Assembly (NCBI GenBank): GCA_903813345.2 | Contig: CAIIXF020000010.1 | Location: forward strand, 6,503,169 to 6,567,168 | Direction of reading: 5' to 3' | Length of the DNA: 64,000 nt | DNA from: Owenia fusiformis | Taxonomy: Eukaryota; Annelida; Polychaeta; Sabellida; Oweniidae | In this document: positions 48,101 through 58,511 of the stretch, piece after piece | Numbering within the stretch: position 1 is the stretch's first letter | How the letters are laid out: each line of letters begins with the position of its first letter | Notes under the pieces: generated by a model | What the model saw: the letters and a program-made list of their open reading frames with translations, nothing else | The model's database searches: none | Told to the model about the DNA's origin: nothing | Program-made: the position numbers and the translations under genes

Positions 48101-50273
48101 AGCTATATTCCAGTCAATAATTCCAAGTTCTCATCAGATTTTAATCTTTCAAACTCTTAAGAATGCATGAATTTAAAGATTACTTAATTTGACTCCGGTG
48201 TAAAGAATGCATGAATTTAAAGATTACTTAATTTGACTCAGGTGATGGCTCAGAAGAAGACTTGGGCTCTCCCCGGACCCCAAAGACACCAGCCTCTCCT
48301 GGGGCTTTTTCCTCTCTTCGGAGAATTCTGGAACAGAGACGTACACTTGTCCTACAATTGTTCGAGACAGATGGATTTTTTCCTTCAGGTGAGTAGTCTT
48401 TACATGAACAAATAATCAATGGGTTATATCATTGTGTACCACAGCCCAAATCAGAGGCAACCAACATTTTCAGAACGACCTTGGTTAGGCTAAAACCTCC
48501 TGTTCAAGAATCTCTATTGCAACCAAACAAAATTTTAAATACATATTCCCACTACCCAGTAACATAATTTTGCTGGTTGAGAATCTGTCAAAGAATTTTG
48601 CTAGATAATTAGGATTTCACAATATCCCCATGCTAATAGCACCCTCTGACTCATCTCCAACATATTCATATTATATGAATCAACTCATAATTATATGGAT
48701 TGCAGTCATTTGACATTATTTTTAGTCAACTATGAGGTATGTGCAATTTGCTTAAAGGAAACCATACAATCATTTTATGCATATATGGAATTGTTGTTTC
48801 CAGCCTAGGGAACCATACAATCATTTTATGCATATATGGAATTGTTGTTTCCAGCCTTGGGAACCATACAATCATTTTATGCATATATGGAATTGTTGTC
48901 TCCAGCCTAGGGAACCATACAATCATTTCATGCATATATGGAATTGTTGTTTCCAGCCTAGGGAACCATACAATCATTTTATGCATATATGGAATTGTTG
49001 TTTCCAGCCTAGGGAACCATACAATTATTTTATGCATATATGGAATTGTTGTTTCCAGCCTAGGGAACCATACAATCATTTTATGCATATATGGAATTGT
49101 TGTCTTCAGCCTAGGGAACCATACAATCATTTCATGCATATATGGAATTGTTGTTTCCAGCCTAGGGAACCATACAATCATTTCATGCGTATATGGAATT
49201 GTTGTTTCCAACCTAGGGAACCATATAATCATTTTATGCTTATATGCCATTGTTGTTTTTAGCCACCTCAACAGCAGCGTTCCAGGAGAAATACCACGAG
49301 ATCTTTCCCACTAAGAACCTGCTACAGTTGAAAATTCGAGAGGTGAGAAAGTAAAAAGGTTAAATCTTTCAAAATAGTTGGGGTGGGTTCAATATTCATA
49401 TATATTGTATTAGTTAATGTAACCTGAATATAAAAATGAGTAGAAATATTTGAAAATGTTTTTAATTGTATGTTTCATTGAATTTGATTAAAAAGATTGT
49501 TTTAAAAAACTGGAGATTCTTGGAATTTAGACCTACATGTTTAAATTACATTACAAATTGAATTACAATAGGTGTTAATTATTAGAGAATGAAGTTTTAT
49601 TCTAAAACTTTCACAAATAATCCCTCTGGTGTATTTTATCAATGCAGGTACATTTTGTTGCATGATTTTACATTTATTTAACAGACTTGAAAAACTTTCA
49701 TTACGTTTGTGGGAAATTGGGTCAAATTATTCCTTGGGTTCTTTAAAAGCCTTTCAGTCAGGTGGAGCTGAAGCCATTGCAAATGGGTATTCCGCAATTG
49801 CTCGACTGCTTCAGTCGAAATTCGAGTATACTTGTACTCATGAAGGATATTGTATCTAAAACGAAAATTGCGTATCGTCACTATCATGTAACTTCAATTT
49901 AATACAAATTCTTTGTAGTGAATTGATTCATTTTGCTTCAAATCTTTAAAGATTACTTTACCTTCAGGTGAGACAGAAAATGATGGCAGAGAGCTCCACC
50001 CCTGGGCCAGAAGAGGGGGAGGAAGACCAGGCATCTAGTCAACGTTCCCCTGCAGTCGTGGGGACTAGTAGTGCAGTTAATATGCCAAGTGGGAACAGTC
50101 ATTCCTTGCTTGGCCCATCAAGTGGCAGTGGAGCCCTTAGGGGAACTGGCCACTTGGTGTCACCACTTGTCAGAGGCCAGGGTAACCAAGGTAACCCAAC
50201 GTCCAGTGGCCGACAAACATTTACACCACGTGCCTCTTCGACATCTGAACTAGCAGCTGTTCACAGGAAATAA
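28066..50273 (+). CDS. CIC: Capicua transcriptional repressor, long (CIC-L-type) form
   Basis: Nineteen coding exons: 28066-30186 (acceptor at 28037), 32023-32311, 32513-32668, 34865-35031, 35610-35795, 36005-36143, 40323-40483, 40783-40945, 41994-42667, 42896-43980, 44718-44848, 45162-45778, 46602-46712, 47065-47198, 47493-47635, 47870-48088, 48242-48388, 49263-49342, 49968-50273. Total 7029 nt, 2342 aa. CIC is an HMG-box DNA-binding repressor downstream of RTK/Ras/ERK signalling; it binds TGAATGAA-type sites and in mammals partners ATXN1. Domains in order: Tudor-like CIC N-terminal domain (about residues 170-300), KYKKGDVV...[11 protein letters not shown] block (about 425-470), ataxin-1-binding-like [26 protein letters not shown] box, RRRLSSSDE (14-3-3/RSK-like site), [12 protein letters not shown], Gln-rich regions, C1 region and an NLS (YRRKKK). 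ATG 28066 is the first in-frame Met after an upstream stop. Confidence 0.97.
30883..31737. mobile_element. 855-bp foldback element in a CIC intron
   Basis: Arms of about 405 bp (30883-31289 and 31330-31737) are reverse complements with only a few mismatches, and the loop is about 40 bp. Termini are TCACCYTTGGTATACGCAG and complement, and CAT flanks both ends, a possible 3-bp TSD. It sits in the sense intron between CIC coding exons 1 and 2. The surrounding DNA is itself a diverged tandem duplication (GATAAAGCACCACATAT at about 30676 and 30825). Confidence 0.92.
32764..32962. mobile_element. Short MITE-like repeat, copy 2 (family of 8447-8654)
   Basis: Same layout as copy 1: left AGTGATCTCCCCAGCATTAA, internal CACCCACCTGAAAA and CACCCACTTGAAAA blocks, right ATCCTGGGGAGA. 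More diverged in the centre. It lies in the CIC intron after the exon at 32668. Confidence 0.7.
33490..34864. repeat. 30-bp minisatellite filling a CIC intron, with higher-order alternation
   Basis: About 33-35 copies of a 30-bp unit (TGTTAACACTTGAATGATCC then ATTCACCC) run from about 33500 to 34530, then decay into longer diverged units up to the exon at 34865. Two variants alternate over long stretches (GATCCATTCACCCT and GCTCCATTCATCCT; TGTTAACAC and TATAAACAC), giving a 60-bp higher-order period. The unit length is a multiple of 3, so minus-strand reading frames stay open; they are not genes. Confidence 0.95.
35610..36143 (+). CDS. CIC: CIC HMG-box exons
   Basis: Exons 35610-35795 and 36005-36143 encode [19 protein letters not shown], then the helix 2/3 signature [15 protein letters not shown] and the helix 3 end [26 protein letters not shown]. 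This is the Capicua subgroup of sequence-specific HMG boxes. RRRLSSSDE follows directly. In human CIC the equivalent position is an RSK-phosphorylated 14-3-3 site; the conservation here is of the basic-x-x-Ser pattern only. Confidence 0.97.
36694..38762. mobile_element. 2.07-kb non-autonomous DNA transposon nested in the mariner
   Basis: Ends are CCTGTTACAC and GTGTAACAGG. Subterminal regions on both sides are crowded with CTTCGTTA and TAACGAAG motifs in both orientations, like the subterminal repeats of hAT-type elements. A CGCATGCGCGTAAC stretch sits near the left end and GCGCACGCGCAAC near the right. No transposase ORF was found. TSD is unclear (ACC near both ends), so the superfamily is not assigned. 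Confidence 0.8.
37862..37975. repeat. Perfect short palindrome with G-run arms
   Basis: Arms of about 50 bp read AATAATCGAAAATAAT, GGGACGGAGG, a run of G, GCAATATGTAT and the exact complement, with a loop of a few bases at about 37918-37925. A related TTGGGACGGAGG followed by about 12 G occurs once more at about 37518. Confidence 0.85.
38773..39624 (+). pseudogene. Mariner transposase remnant
   Basis: The first part (38773-39195) has the paired helix-turn-helix DNA-binding domain with [18 protein letters not shown] and the WVPxxLTxEQ linker signature. The second part, in the same frame (39208-39624), has the second catalytic Asp in HQDNAPSH and the third in YSPDKAPCD, 35 residues apart. The block of about 120-140 residues with the first catalytic Asp (TGDE motif) is deleted, and a stop sits at the junction (39193-39195). 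It cannot encode an active enzyme. Confidence 0.92.
42896..45778 (+). CDS. CIC: CIC glutamine-rich exons
   Basis: Exons 42896-43980, 44718-44848 and 45162-45778 encode low-complexity Gln/Pro/Thr-rich sequence with mixed CAA/CAG runs, plus short stretches shared with vertebrate CIC (for example [13 protein letters not shown]). A basic segment [19 protein letters not shown] lies near the end. The Gln runs begin immediately at the acceptors or within a few codons. No folded domain is recognised. Confidence 0.9.
47493..50273 (+). CDS. CIC: CIC C-terminal (C1) exons
   Basis: Exons 47493-47635, 47870-48088, 48242-48388, 49263-49342 and 49968-50273. They encode [17 protein letters not shown], the basic [49 protein letters not shown] and [13 protein letters not shown]. 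The C1 segment cooperates with the HMG box in octameric-site DNA binding in CIC. The DNA-contacting C1 core spans the junctions of the three exons at 48242, 49263 and 49968. TAA stop at 50271-50273. Confidence 0.96.
48159..48244 (+). repeat. Direct duplication of the CIC intron 17 3' splice-site region
   Basis: A 43-bp segment (AAGAATGCATGAATTTAAAG, then ATTACTTAATTTGACTC) occurs twice back to back. The downstream copy ends CTCAG/GTG, the real acceptor at 48241. The upstream copy reads CTCCGGTG, so its AG is lost. Confidence 0.93.
48757..49262 (+). repeat. 51-bp minisatellite at the 3' end of CIC intron 18
   Basis: About ten units of GGAACCATACAATCATTTTA, TGCATATATGG, AATTGTTGTTTCCAGCCTAG. 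Eight copies keep the acceptor-like TTGTTGTYTYCAG/CC, one has AA instead of AG, and the last diverged unit (TTGTTGTTTTTAG/CC) is the actual acceptor of the exon at 49263. The unit is 17 codons long, so several frames remain open on both strands; they are not genes. Confidence 0.96.
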
Positions 50274-53200
50274 CTGATATGGCAGCCCCGCACAGTCAAC
50301 AATTCAACTGGCAGCAACGCACAGTGAACAGTTCAACTGGCAGCCACATATTTAAAATAATGAAATAATTATGAAAAAATAATGACGTGGCTGGCAAATA
50401 TAGTAAATAAGTGAATTGGCAGCCATGTATAGGAAGTTACTGAATTGGCAGCCATAATGTATGGAATGACTGAATAATGGCAGCCATATGTATGAAATAA
50501 CTGAATCTGTAAACTGTAAATAAGACATATCACAATTATGATTGTTGATCAATCGAGAAATTTTAGAAAGTTTCAGAGATGTAAGGAAGTCAAAGAAACT
50601 TTTTTGAAAGTTTCAGAAACGTAAGTGCGTCCAATTATGCCACACAATTTTGATACTTTATCGACTTTCCACTTGGAGCTATCATTGTGCATTTTAAGCA
50701 TATTGTTATGCTATATATGGTCACATTTTCATGAACGCACAAGGAATCTCAACTCCTAAGCCAGTGGCAGTGTCCAACATGTCCAACATGCTGTGTGCAA
50801 ATTAGATTTGAACAACATCATTGGAGAACCTCTCTAAACAAATTTTGTTCAAAATGAATTCATTATTCATGATAGATTTGACTAAGTTGAAACATTAGAT
50901 GATGACAAATTATCATAGTATAATACAAATTTGTTCATCCTAGATTTAAATGATCACTTTTAAAGATAGAGAGTAGTAGTAGTAGTAATAGAACTATTTG
51001 ACGAGACTAATAGTCAAATTTGACATTTTTGATTTGCTGACTGCAGTTGTATGTTGAAGACTACCTCTGATATGTTGAAGACTACCACTGGTATGTTAAA
51101 TAAAAGACTACCTCTGTGACAAATGAGTTGAGAATGAATATGAAGTGTTTAGTGTTGCTCATGGGTTTGAAAAGTAATGAATATATATAATATGTTGTAT
51201 CAACAATTTGCAAGGGATGTAGTGCATTAAATGTGCTCACAGATGTGAAAGACAATATATGAATTTATTGTGCATATTAATTGGAAGTGCTTATTATGCA
51301 CATTGATTGAAATGCTGTTTGGTCTTTGGCAATGGATGTGTGTCCTTATGTCCCCGATATTTTGTATATTGAATTGTAAAGCAATGAGCAATGGAGTCGT
51401 TCCAGTAATTTGCAGCTTTGCTAATTTGGCTTGTTTCTAGTTAACTGTATAGCCATGTTATGCATATGTGCAGTACATCCACGAGACCAAAAGACCAAAC
51501 ATAACTCAGTAGAATTGCAGTGTTGACTGGTGACCTAATCCAAAAGTAAAGTCTTGGGTGGTGGGTTTAGAATCAATACTCCTTTACCAATGAATTTATC
51601 TACGTAACTCGGCATGAAATGAAGGTGAAATGAGCAAATAAAAGTAGTTTTTGGCCTGACACTGGTCCCTTGTTTCATGCAGTCGTCGCTTGATATTTAA
51701 AAGTCACCAGCTTTGTCCTGGTATCGGTGAATATTGTGGATTATGATGTTAGTTATTTGATTATGTGCAGCAATGCACAGATGTTTTAATATAACACCTT
51801 CCAAGAGACCTATATCTGGTTATGCAATTCTTCAGGTATTCCACCTTTGATTGAACTTTGATATAGGTTTGTGCCAATGTTATTATTGATTGATGCACGG
51901 CGACAAAAGTTATTCTTACATTTTGGGTTTGGTAATTTTTGGAATGGATCACTTTTAAAGATTCAATATCGTTTTTCTAGGATTGGGGCTTAAAAGGAAG
52001 ATGTATCTGAAATGTAATGAATTACAAAAAGTTATCTTACCCTTGATAATTTTATTTAAAAAAAACAGGGAAAAGCATGACTTCATATGGTTCTCTTGGA
52101 AGGAAACGTTTTTACAGTGAGGCCCGTGGTCTTCTGTATGAATGATAATATTGCAGTATGGTGTGTGTACATAGGAAGAAGATGTATTTATGTACTGGAG
52201 AAGAGAAAAATATGATAAGTACTTTATTTTGATAATGTGATTAATATCTTAGAGAAAATAATCAGAATTTGGTATATCATGGACCCGAGTCCATTGGTAT
52301 ATCGATAATTGTATTGTGTATTAATATGCATCTGTTTTTCATGTGAAAGCCCAAGATTGATATTTATCTATAATAATAGATGGCAGGATTGCAATGTATT
52401 CAATATTTGTATGTTACCCGATTTCTCGTTCATAGTGTATGACAAGTTGTTTTGATGGTTAGAGGGATATGGTTTGAATTTATGGTTTGGTAGGCTCAGT
52501 CAAAAGTTAACAGAACCTTGTATTCTGGGCTTATCAGTTATTGCAGTTTGTAAAAACATTGTAATTATAAATTTTATTGTCTCAAGACCTTTTATTGTCC
52601 AATATTAATAGATGGTGTTTTAAATGCAAAATATTCTTCTCATATATAATTAGACTAAATTATGACTTGCAAATTGAAATACCTCAAAAACACTTCCATG
52701 GAACCATTAAAGATTTGATTTTTAAGACCTTATACTTACATTTACTATAAGCTAATTGAACAGCAGAACCAATCAATATTATGGTCTACTATTGTAAATT
52801 ATTACATGGTATTACCACCTTTGTAATATTTTACAGAGGCTTCATGATGGTGTAAAGATAGAAACTGATGTTAACATATACTGAATAATAGTTAATGGGT
52901 TCCAGGTGATTAAAATGAAATGTAGTTCTATTTTTACTATTCTAAACTACAGATTTTGAAAGGTAAAGAATGTTGTATGTTTTTTTATGTATTCATCAAT
53001 TAATATTTACCTCATCATTAAACTGTACAGTAAATGTCATTTTAAGTTTTTCATGTCATAAGATCAGCATATTTTTAGTCAGTCTTCTTGGTACTCGGCC
53101 TATTATTCTGTAATTTTTGAATTTAGTTTCAATTGGTGCATTTTACTGGAAAAGTCTCTCAGTTGAGATGATACCTGGTTCATTTTACTTTGTTTGAATA

Positions 53201-54240
53201 CGAATTGTTTTGTCATTGCTGTTCATGAGACTCTATGTATTATCATTGGTTATCAGTTAACTTGTATTGCATTAGTTTGTGGATATTTCCTAATTACACC
53301 CTATATGAAGTGAGTGGAGGTCAACCATATGGATATGGTTAAGGACAAGAAAAGGTGACAAAAATCCAATAATAATAGCATCTCTGAACTGAGCGGATCT
53401 CATACACATAGTCATTTCTCATCACATCATGATTGATTGCAGGATATTTTTACTGTACTAGTATCTTTAAATGACTGTTCATGGAATCAGCATGGGATCT
53501 TGTGATTATTATCTAGTACTGTACTGTACAATACAAATACGACTTACAATAGTTATTTTTACTGGATTTTTGTCACCTTTTTGCATATCGCCTCACTTCA
53601 TCTAGGGTGAATTCTATCATTAAAAATGCACATGGTGATGAAAAAGTATCCCCCCTCCCACTCGGGTGTCCTCTCTATTGAAGGGAATATGTGGGTAGGA
53701 AAAGGGCACATGGTCTTGATGTTAGACTAAGAAAAGTTTTTTTCATTATTTCATTAAATTTTGAATAACGGGCACCAGACCAGGCATTTCTATACAATTC
53801 AGAATATTGCCTACTACTTAGTCTTGCATCAAGCCCCTCTGATACTTCCTGAGGCTTTGTGCAAGACTTGTTAATTCCTCTCATTTTCACTGTATTTTAC
53901 ATTGTAACATCACCATGTCATTTTCTTGTGGTCACTATGGATTGCCATGACAACCTTGTAATAATAATTATACTAATTGGCTCGATGTAATTATGGCACT
54001 ACATAGTGATTACATATACGTTATCCTGTACTTGATGTAAACTCATTAGATCATCGTGTTAAACATTCATCTTGAGATTTTCGCAGGATTCCGTGCTACC
54101 ATATTTATCCTTGAAAACTTGCCAATTCTGTAGTTTGGTATTCTGGATGGTTTATCATTCATGTGTTAGTGAATATTAATTTGTACATGTAAATGCTGTT
54201 AATGTCTATTTGAATATAAAGTCTTTATCATTTACAATCA
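50274..54240 (+). other. Probable CIC 3' UTR and downstream DNA
   Basis: Directly after the stop codon are degenerate units of about 30-40 bp around AACTGAATTGGCAGCCATAT (to about 50510). Candidate poly(A) signals are AATAAA near 51099 and 51637, and a weak AATATA near 54213 followed by GT-rich sequence. A Pumilio-type TGTAAATA occurs near 50514. An inserted MITE lies at 53297-53609. The true mRNA end cannot be decided here. Confidence 0.45.
53297..53609. mobile_element. 313-bp MITE with CACCCTA termini
   Basis: Inverted ends of about 60 bp: CACCCTATATGAAGTGAG...AAGGTGACAAAAATCCA and the complement of the right side with CACCCTAGATGAAGTGAG. The flanks AATTA and AATTC could be a 5-bp TSD with one change. 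The terminal CACCCTAT is shared with the foldback at 24563-25411. No ORF. Confidence 0.85.
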
Positions 54241-55859
54241 TGTTAATGTTTTGTCTCGTATATTTTACTTGACCTTTTGATTTTATGTCACCTCCAGAAG
54301 TGACGACATATTGTTAAATTCTCCAACTTTTTTATGGACGGAAGTTGGCGTCTGTCACACGTGGTGACATTTCCTTGTTCTAGTTATTGCCCTGTAGTCT
54401 TCCCTGTGTATTGATAATGATTGTCTCCCAGGGACTAGACATCCTTGTACGTTTTGACGTCTACACGATTTGATTTGTGACAGAAACATCTGTCATTCTG
54501 TTTTCAAGAGCTCAGTTTAGACATGCAACACATGACAGAATGTGGCAGCAAATGGACAAATTGCGGAAATTATGTCATACAATATATTTTACCACCTGAT
54601 ACTTAGTGAAGTTAGTGTTACCCTCCTGTTGATTGGCAAAAGGATGGGAGATGAAAAGGCCAACAAATTAAAAAATCTGCTATAAATGACTGCTGAAAGA
54701 CCCAATTAGTACCAATAGATGCACCATCTTATACTTCCAATTGGTTATCCTAACACTATTGGAATTGGAGCAACTGGAACCTTGTGAATCAAGATGTAGA
54801 TGTGCTAAGTTGGAGACCTATAATCCCAAGCGGTCCTTATTTCTGCTACATGGGTTCATAATTGATGAGTCTATTAAGTCTGGTGGTTAATTGGTGATTT
54901 ACAGTACAAGGCCAGATTTTCATAAGTGAATTCAGACAAAACCTTATCCTCAGCAGGGACTATATGACGACATTTAAGCTATAGATTTAGAATATGACAT
55001 CTGTTTTGTCGAAAGTAACATAAGAAAAGCATTAAACTGACACAAATCTCATACATCTACAAGTTTAACCTTATTAACATCGACAGGGTTTGCCGCCTAG
55101 TAAATGGTCCAAAAGTGAATTTTGCGAGACAAAATTGGCGGCCATTTTGAAAATAGCCGAGTTTTTGAACCAGGAGTCCTAGGAGTGTTTTAAAATGGGA
55201 ATCCTATCGACAGAGGTTTTTAAATGTGACACTATCTGACTATTGTTGAGCTATGATTATTTGTCAATACAAAAATGATGTACCTTTTAATGGCTGAGGA
55301 CAAGGAAAGCTTCAAAGTTCGTGCCTGAATGAAAAATAAGTATCGCAATTTGTCCTAAGGTTCTAACACGTACCATTTGAAAGGTATACGTATTCTCATA
55401 GTGACAAGTTTGTCACGAACACGTCGTCTGCTTCCACAGTAGAGTTCCACCTGCGTCTATGGTACTAAACTAATATTGTCTCCAGTTCAGATTGTTATAT
55501 TTTGTAATGATTCCTACTTTATATATTCACACGTTGCGTGACTGATAAGCTCGGGTAAGGTCACCATGCCAAATGTATGAAAATACCGACAGTTATACAA
55601 ATGCAATAATAACTGCCGCTATTATTAAAAAATGAAGGAACAGAGCTTGTAGAGGATGTCTGGATCTTTGGGTCTGGGGGATGGTAAATACCTCTACTTG
55701 CATGTATCTTCTTTATTCAAACTGTCTTCTAACTTACTTGACAATATGCGAATGTTGACATTTTCAGTTTAGTTTTTACTTAATGATGATTTCCGGCACA
55801 CCAGTGATTATGATTCTCCATATCATAACTGAGTTCTTCAATGAAAATGGGCATCAATT
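54241..55859. other. Intergenic span without recognised genes
   Basis: No supported ORF or RNA gene. A GGCGGCCATTTTGAAAATAG segment near 55137 resembles the motifs in the dispersed repeats at 4900-5060 and 23040-24250. Confidence 0.5.
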
Positions 55860-56549
55860 ATACGTTTAGGGTTTTAGATACAATTGGATATAAATTGTAA
55901 AACACACGATGAATGTGTAAGTCGAAAAATCAAGCAAGGGTTAGTGTTGATAACGCGTATCAGCGCACAGATTATGGCGACTTTCACCACTCACACGTGG
56001 TTAGAAAGAAGCAACGTTTTTAAAGCTAGTACAGAATTAGATTATCTGAATAAAATGCGCTCGTTGGATGAATTTGAAGTAAAAGATATGAACCACATTA
56101 ATTATCACATAAGAAAATGCACTCTAGAAAAGGACAGCCTCTCTCCTAACACATTTTTACTCTTAAACGATTCCAAAATTGCCTTCACATGAAAAAATTT
56201 AGAACAATTATAGGTCAAAACTCAATAAAATATTCAGGTGCTCAGCTTTGGAATAATCTGCCAACTTCTTTGAAAACATTACCTTCCATTAACTGTTTTA
56301 AAAAGAATTTTAAAATTCATATGACATCAACCTATTCTGAACTGAATTACTGACAAACATATATGTAGATTTTATATATTGTTATCAATTTTATTCTCAT
56401 TTAACTGAGTAAATATTTTTAAATTGTTCTTTTTTCTCATTTCCATTTGACTCAGGTTAATATTTAAATGTTTTCACGCTGATACACTTATTAAAAGTGT
56501 CTAGTGTTATTATGTATTTGATTTTAATTTTAGAGAATAAATATTTTTA

Positions 56550-56581
<32 letters not shown>
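55860..56581 (+). mobile_element. 5'-truncated LINE retrotransposon 3' end with poly(A) tail
   Basis: The frame at 55884-56189 begins LDINCKTHDECVSRKIKQGL, like the (N)WKTHV..V..KIS.G segment after the RT domain of many non-LTR elements. After one stop the next frame reads KFRTIIGQNSIKYSGAQLWN, the typical C-terminal 'IRYxGxxLWNxLP' end of LINE ORF2. A run of about 28 A ends the element at about 56580. Only the distal part of ORF2 and the 3' UTR remain; it is inactive. Confidence 0.8.
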
Positions 56582-56582
<1 letters not shown>

Positions 56583-57289
56583 ACCGTGGAGGGAGTTCAA
56601 CTTGGAATTTTGACAATGAATTGTTTTGGTAATCAAAGAGAACTGGCTCCCAGGATCGAAACTCGATATTTTCCAATATGAAAATGTCGTTAATTTCTGA
56701 AATTATAACCGACTATGAATTCAAAATAAACGGTTCAAAATATTCGAACCAACATATCTCTCATTTCTTGTGAGCTTTGAAATTTGTCGCAATGAATTAA
56801 GACCACAATTCTCAATTCAAGTGTTGAAGTGGACATAATGGCGGCTGTTTGAATTAGAATTTTCTATCACGTCATTCCCATATATGGGACAGAATATCAA
56901 TGTTGCACTCTGGGAGCCAATCCTCCTTGTATATAACAACATAGACGCATGCCCAGATATGACGTTTTGAAAGACATACCGAACATACCGAATTTTTATG
57001 TTCAGGTTTATGCATACATACAGGAAAATGCCTTACCCCAGAGAATCTGCGCTTTCACCAACGTGGTAGTACGTCAATAACATTCGAATTCATCGCTTCA
57101 ACAAATAAAACTATTTGTTTTTATATGTCAATGTAATGAATCATACCATGTATCTATGAATTACATATTCTGAGACCACGATGATTTTATGTTAGTCCCA
57201 GATAAAATGAATTACGCCATTTACTCCGATTGCCAAGGTGCAAGGTCAGACCAATTACACAAGCTGCTGGAGATGTTTTTAACATCATT
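56582..57289. other. Intergenic DNA, no genes seen
   Basis: AT-rich without supported ORFs. CACTCTGGGAGCCAATCCTCC near 56904 resembles CATTCTGGGAGTCAATCCTCC near 11754, and CATGCCCAGATATRA recurs at 11236 and 56948. Together these suggest a further low-copy dispersed repeat. Confidence 0.45.
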
Positions 57290-58190
57290 CCGCTGGGGAC
57301 TAATTTGTTTCAACATGAATTAACACCTCTGTTAGAATTTTGTTCTTTATCGTTTTCACCTTGAATTTTTATTGAATATTCCTCTCAATAAAGGATTTGG
57401 CGAACTGAATTGAACACATGTTTCGCTTAAACCAGTTTTTAAAAAATTCCGAGTGAGAATTTTACACATCGTCATGATCTAACGATCATCTTTTGAACAG
57501 TTGTTAATTTGAAAATATATATGTACTTTTCTCTATATGTTTTAGAAAACACATCAGACACTTCTTTTGTTCTTGGTATCATATGAAATGAAACATCTAT
57601 CCGAACCTCATTGGAACAAAACGACATAAACACAACGTGTTTAGGTCTCTCAATATTGTAATTGTACAAAGGAAAGTTTGGTTGATATCAAAAGGTACAG
57701 TATCTTGTTAATGAAATAAAAGGTTTATTTATTTATCTTTTATCTATTTTGGTTTTTTTATTTTAATTTTTTAAAAACACTTTTTGTGAAATCAACCACA
57801 TTTCCTTTGAATAACTATAATATTGAGAGATCTAAGAACATGTTGTATATGCTATTTTGTTCCAACAAGGTTCGGAAAGATATTGTATTTCATTCTCAAG
57901 AATTGGTAAAAAGGAACAAAAAATAATTGCACTAAAAATCAAAAACAAAAATAGTTATGAAAAATTTATTCAAATAATTTTCGCATCAAATTGTTGTCAA
58001 ATAGTGACCATTTCATTAATGATCATGTTGTTTACGGAATGTTTTCAATAATTGGTTTAAATGAAAAACAATGTTGAATTCAGTTCACCATATCGATACC
58101 AATCCTTTGTCAATTCTAGCTCACTAGTGTTAAAGCATGGATTGGACTCCACATTTTCCTTGTTGATCTATTGTGGTCTCCATTAACAGA
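57290..58190. repeat. Degenerate ~900-bp inverted repeat
   Basis: The left half matches the reverse complement of the right half in patches: AAAGGATTTGGCGAACTGAATT at about 57390 against a complement near 58080-58110, TCCGAACCTYRTTGGAACAAAA near 57600 against 57860, and AAAGGAAAGTTTGGTTGAT near 57670 against 57790-57810. The centre is at about 57740. Probably an old foldback element. Confidence 0.65.
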
Positions 58191-58511
58191 AATAAGTCAA
58201 GTAATGCACACTACACTACAACATGGTTTTGAGCTCAACTGAACAAAAGGCAACATATAGTCTGTTCATCATTTATTGTAAAAGTACCAGAAAGTTCAAG
58301 TACCAGAAAGACATATAATATGTATAATAACATAAAACTATTGTACAGCACATTTATACAAGATCTTATGGAAACTTACATTTATAATCAGAAGAAAGAC
58401 ATAATGTACCAAATTATAGATAGTTCATGTATACCATCTTGCATTTCCAAGGTATGATGTTTTCATATTGAAAGATTGAGAATCAAACTGGGAAACGAGT
58501 ATGCATATATA

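Noticed and set aside
48726-49314. Long open frames on both strands (160-191 codons) with a 17-residue repeat
   Set aside because: They arise because the 51-bp minisatellite unit is a multiple of three; the region is intronic in CIC and the units end in splice-acceptor sequence.
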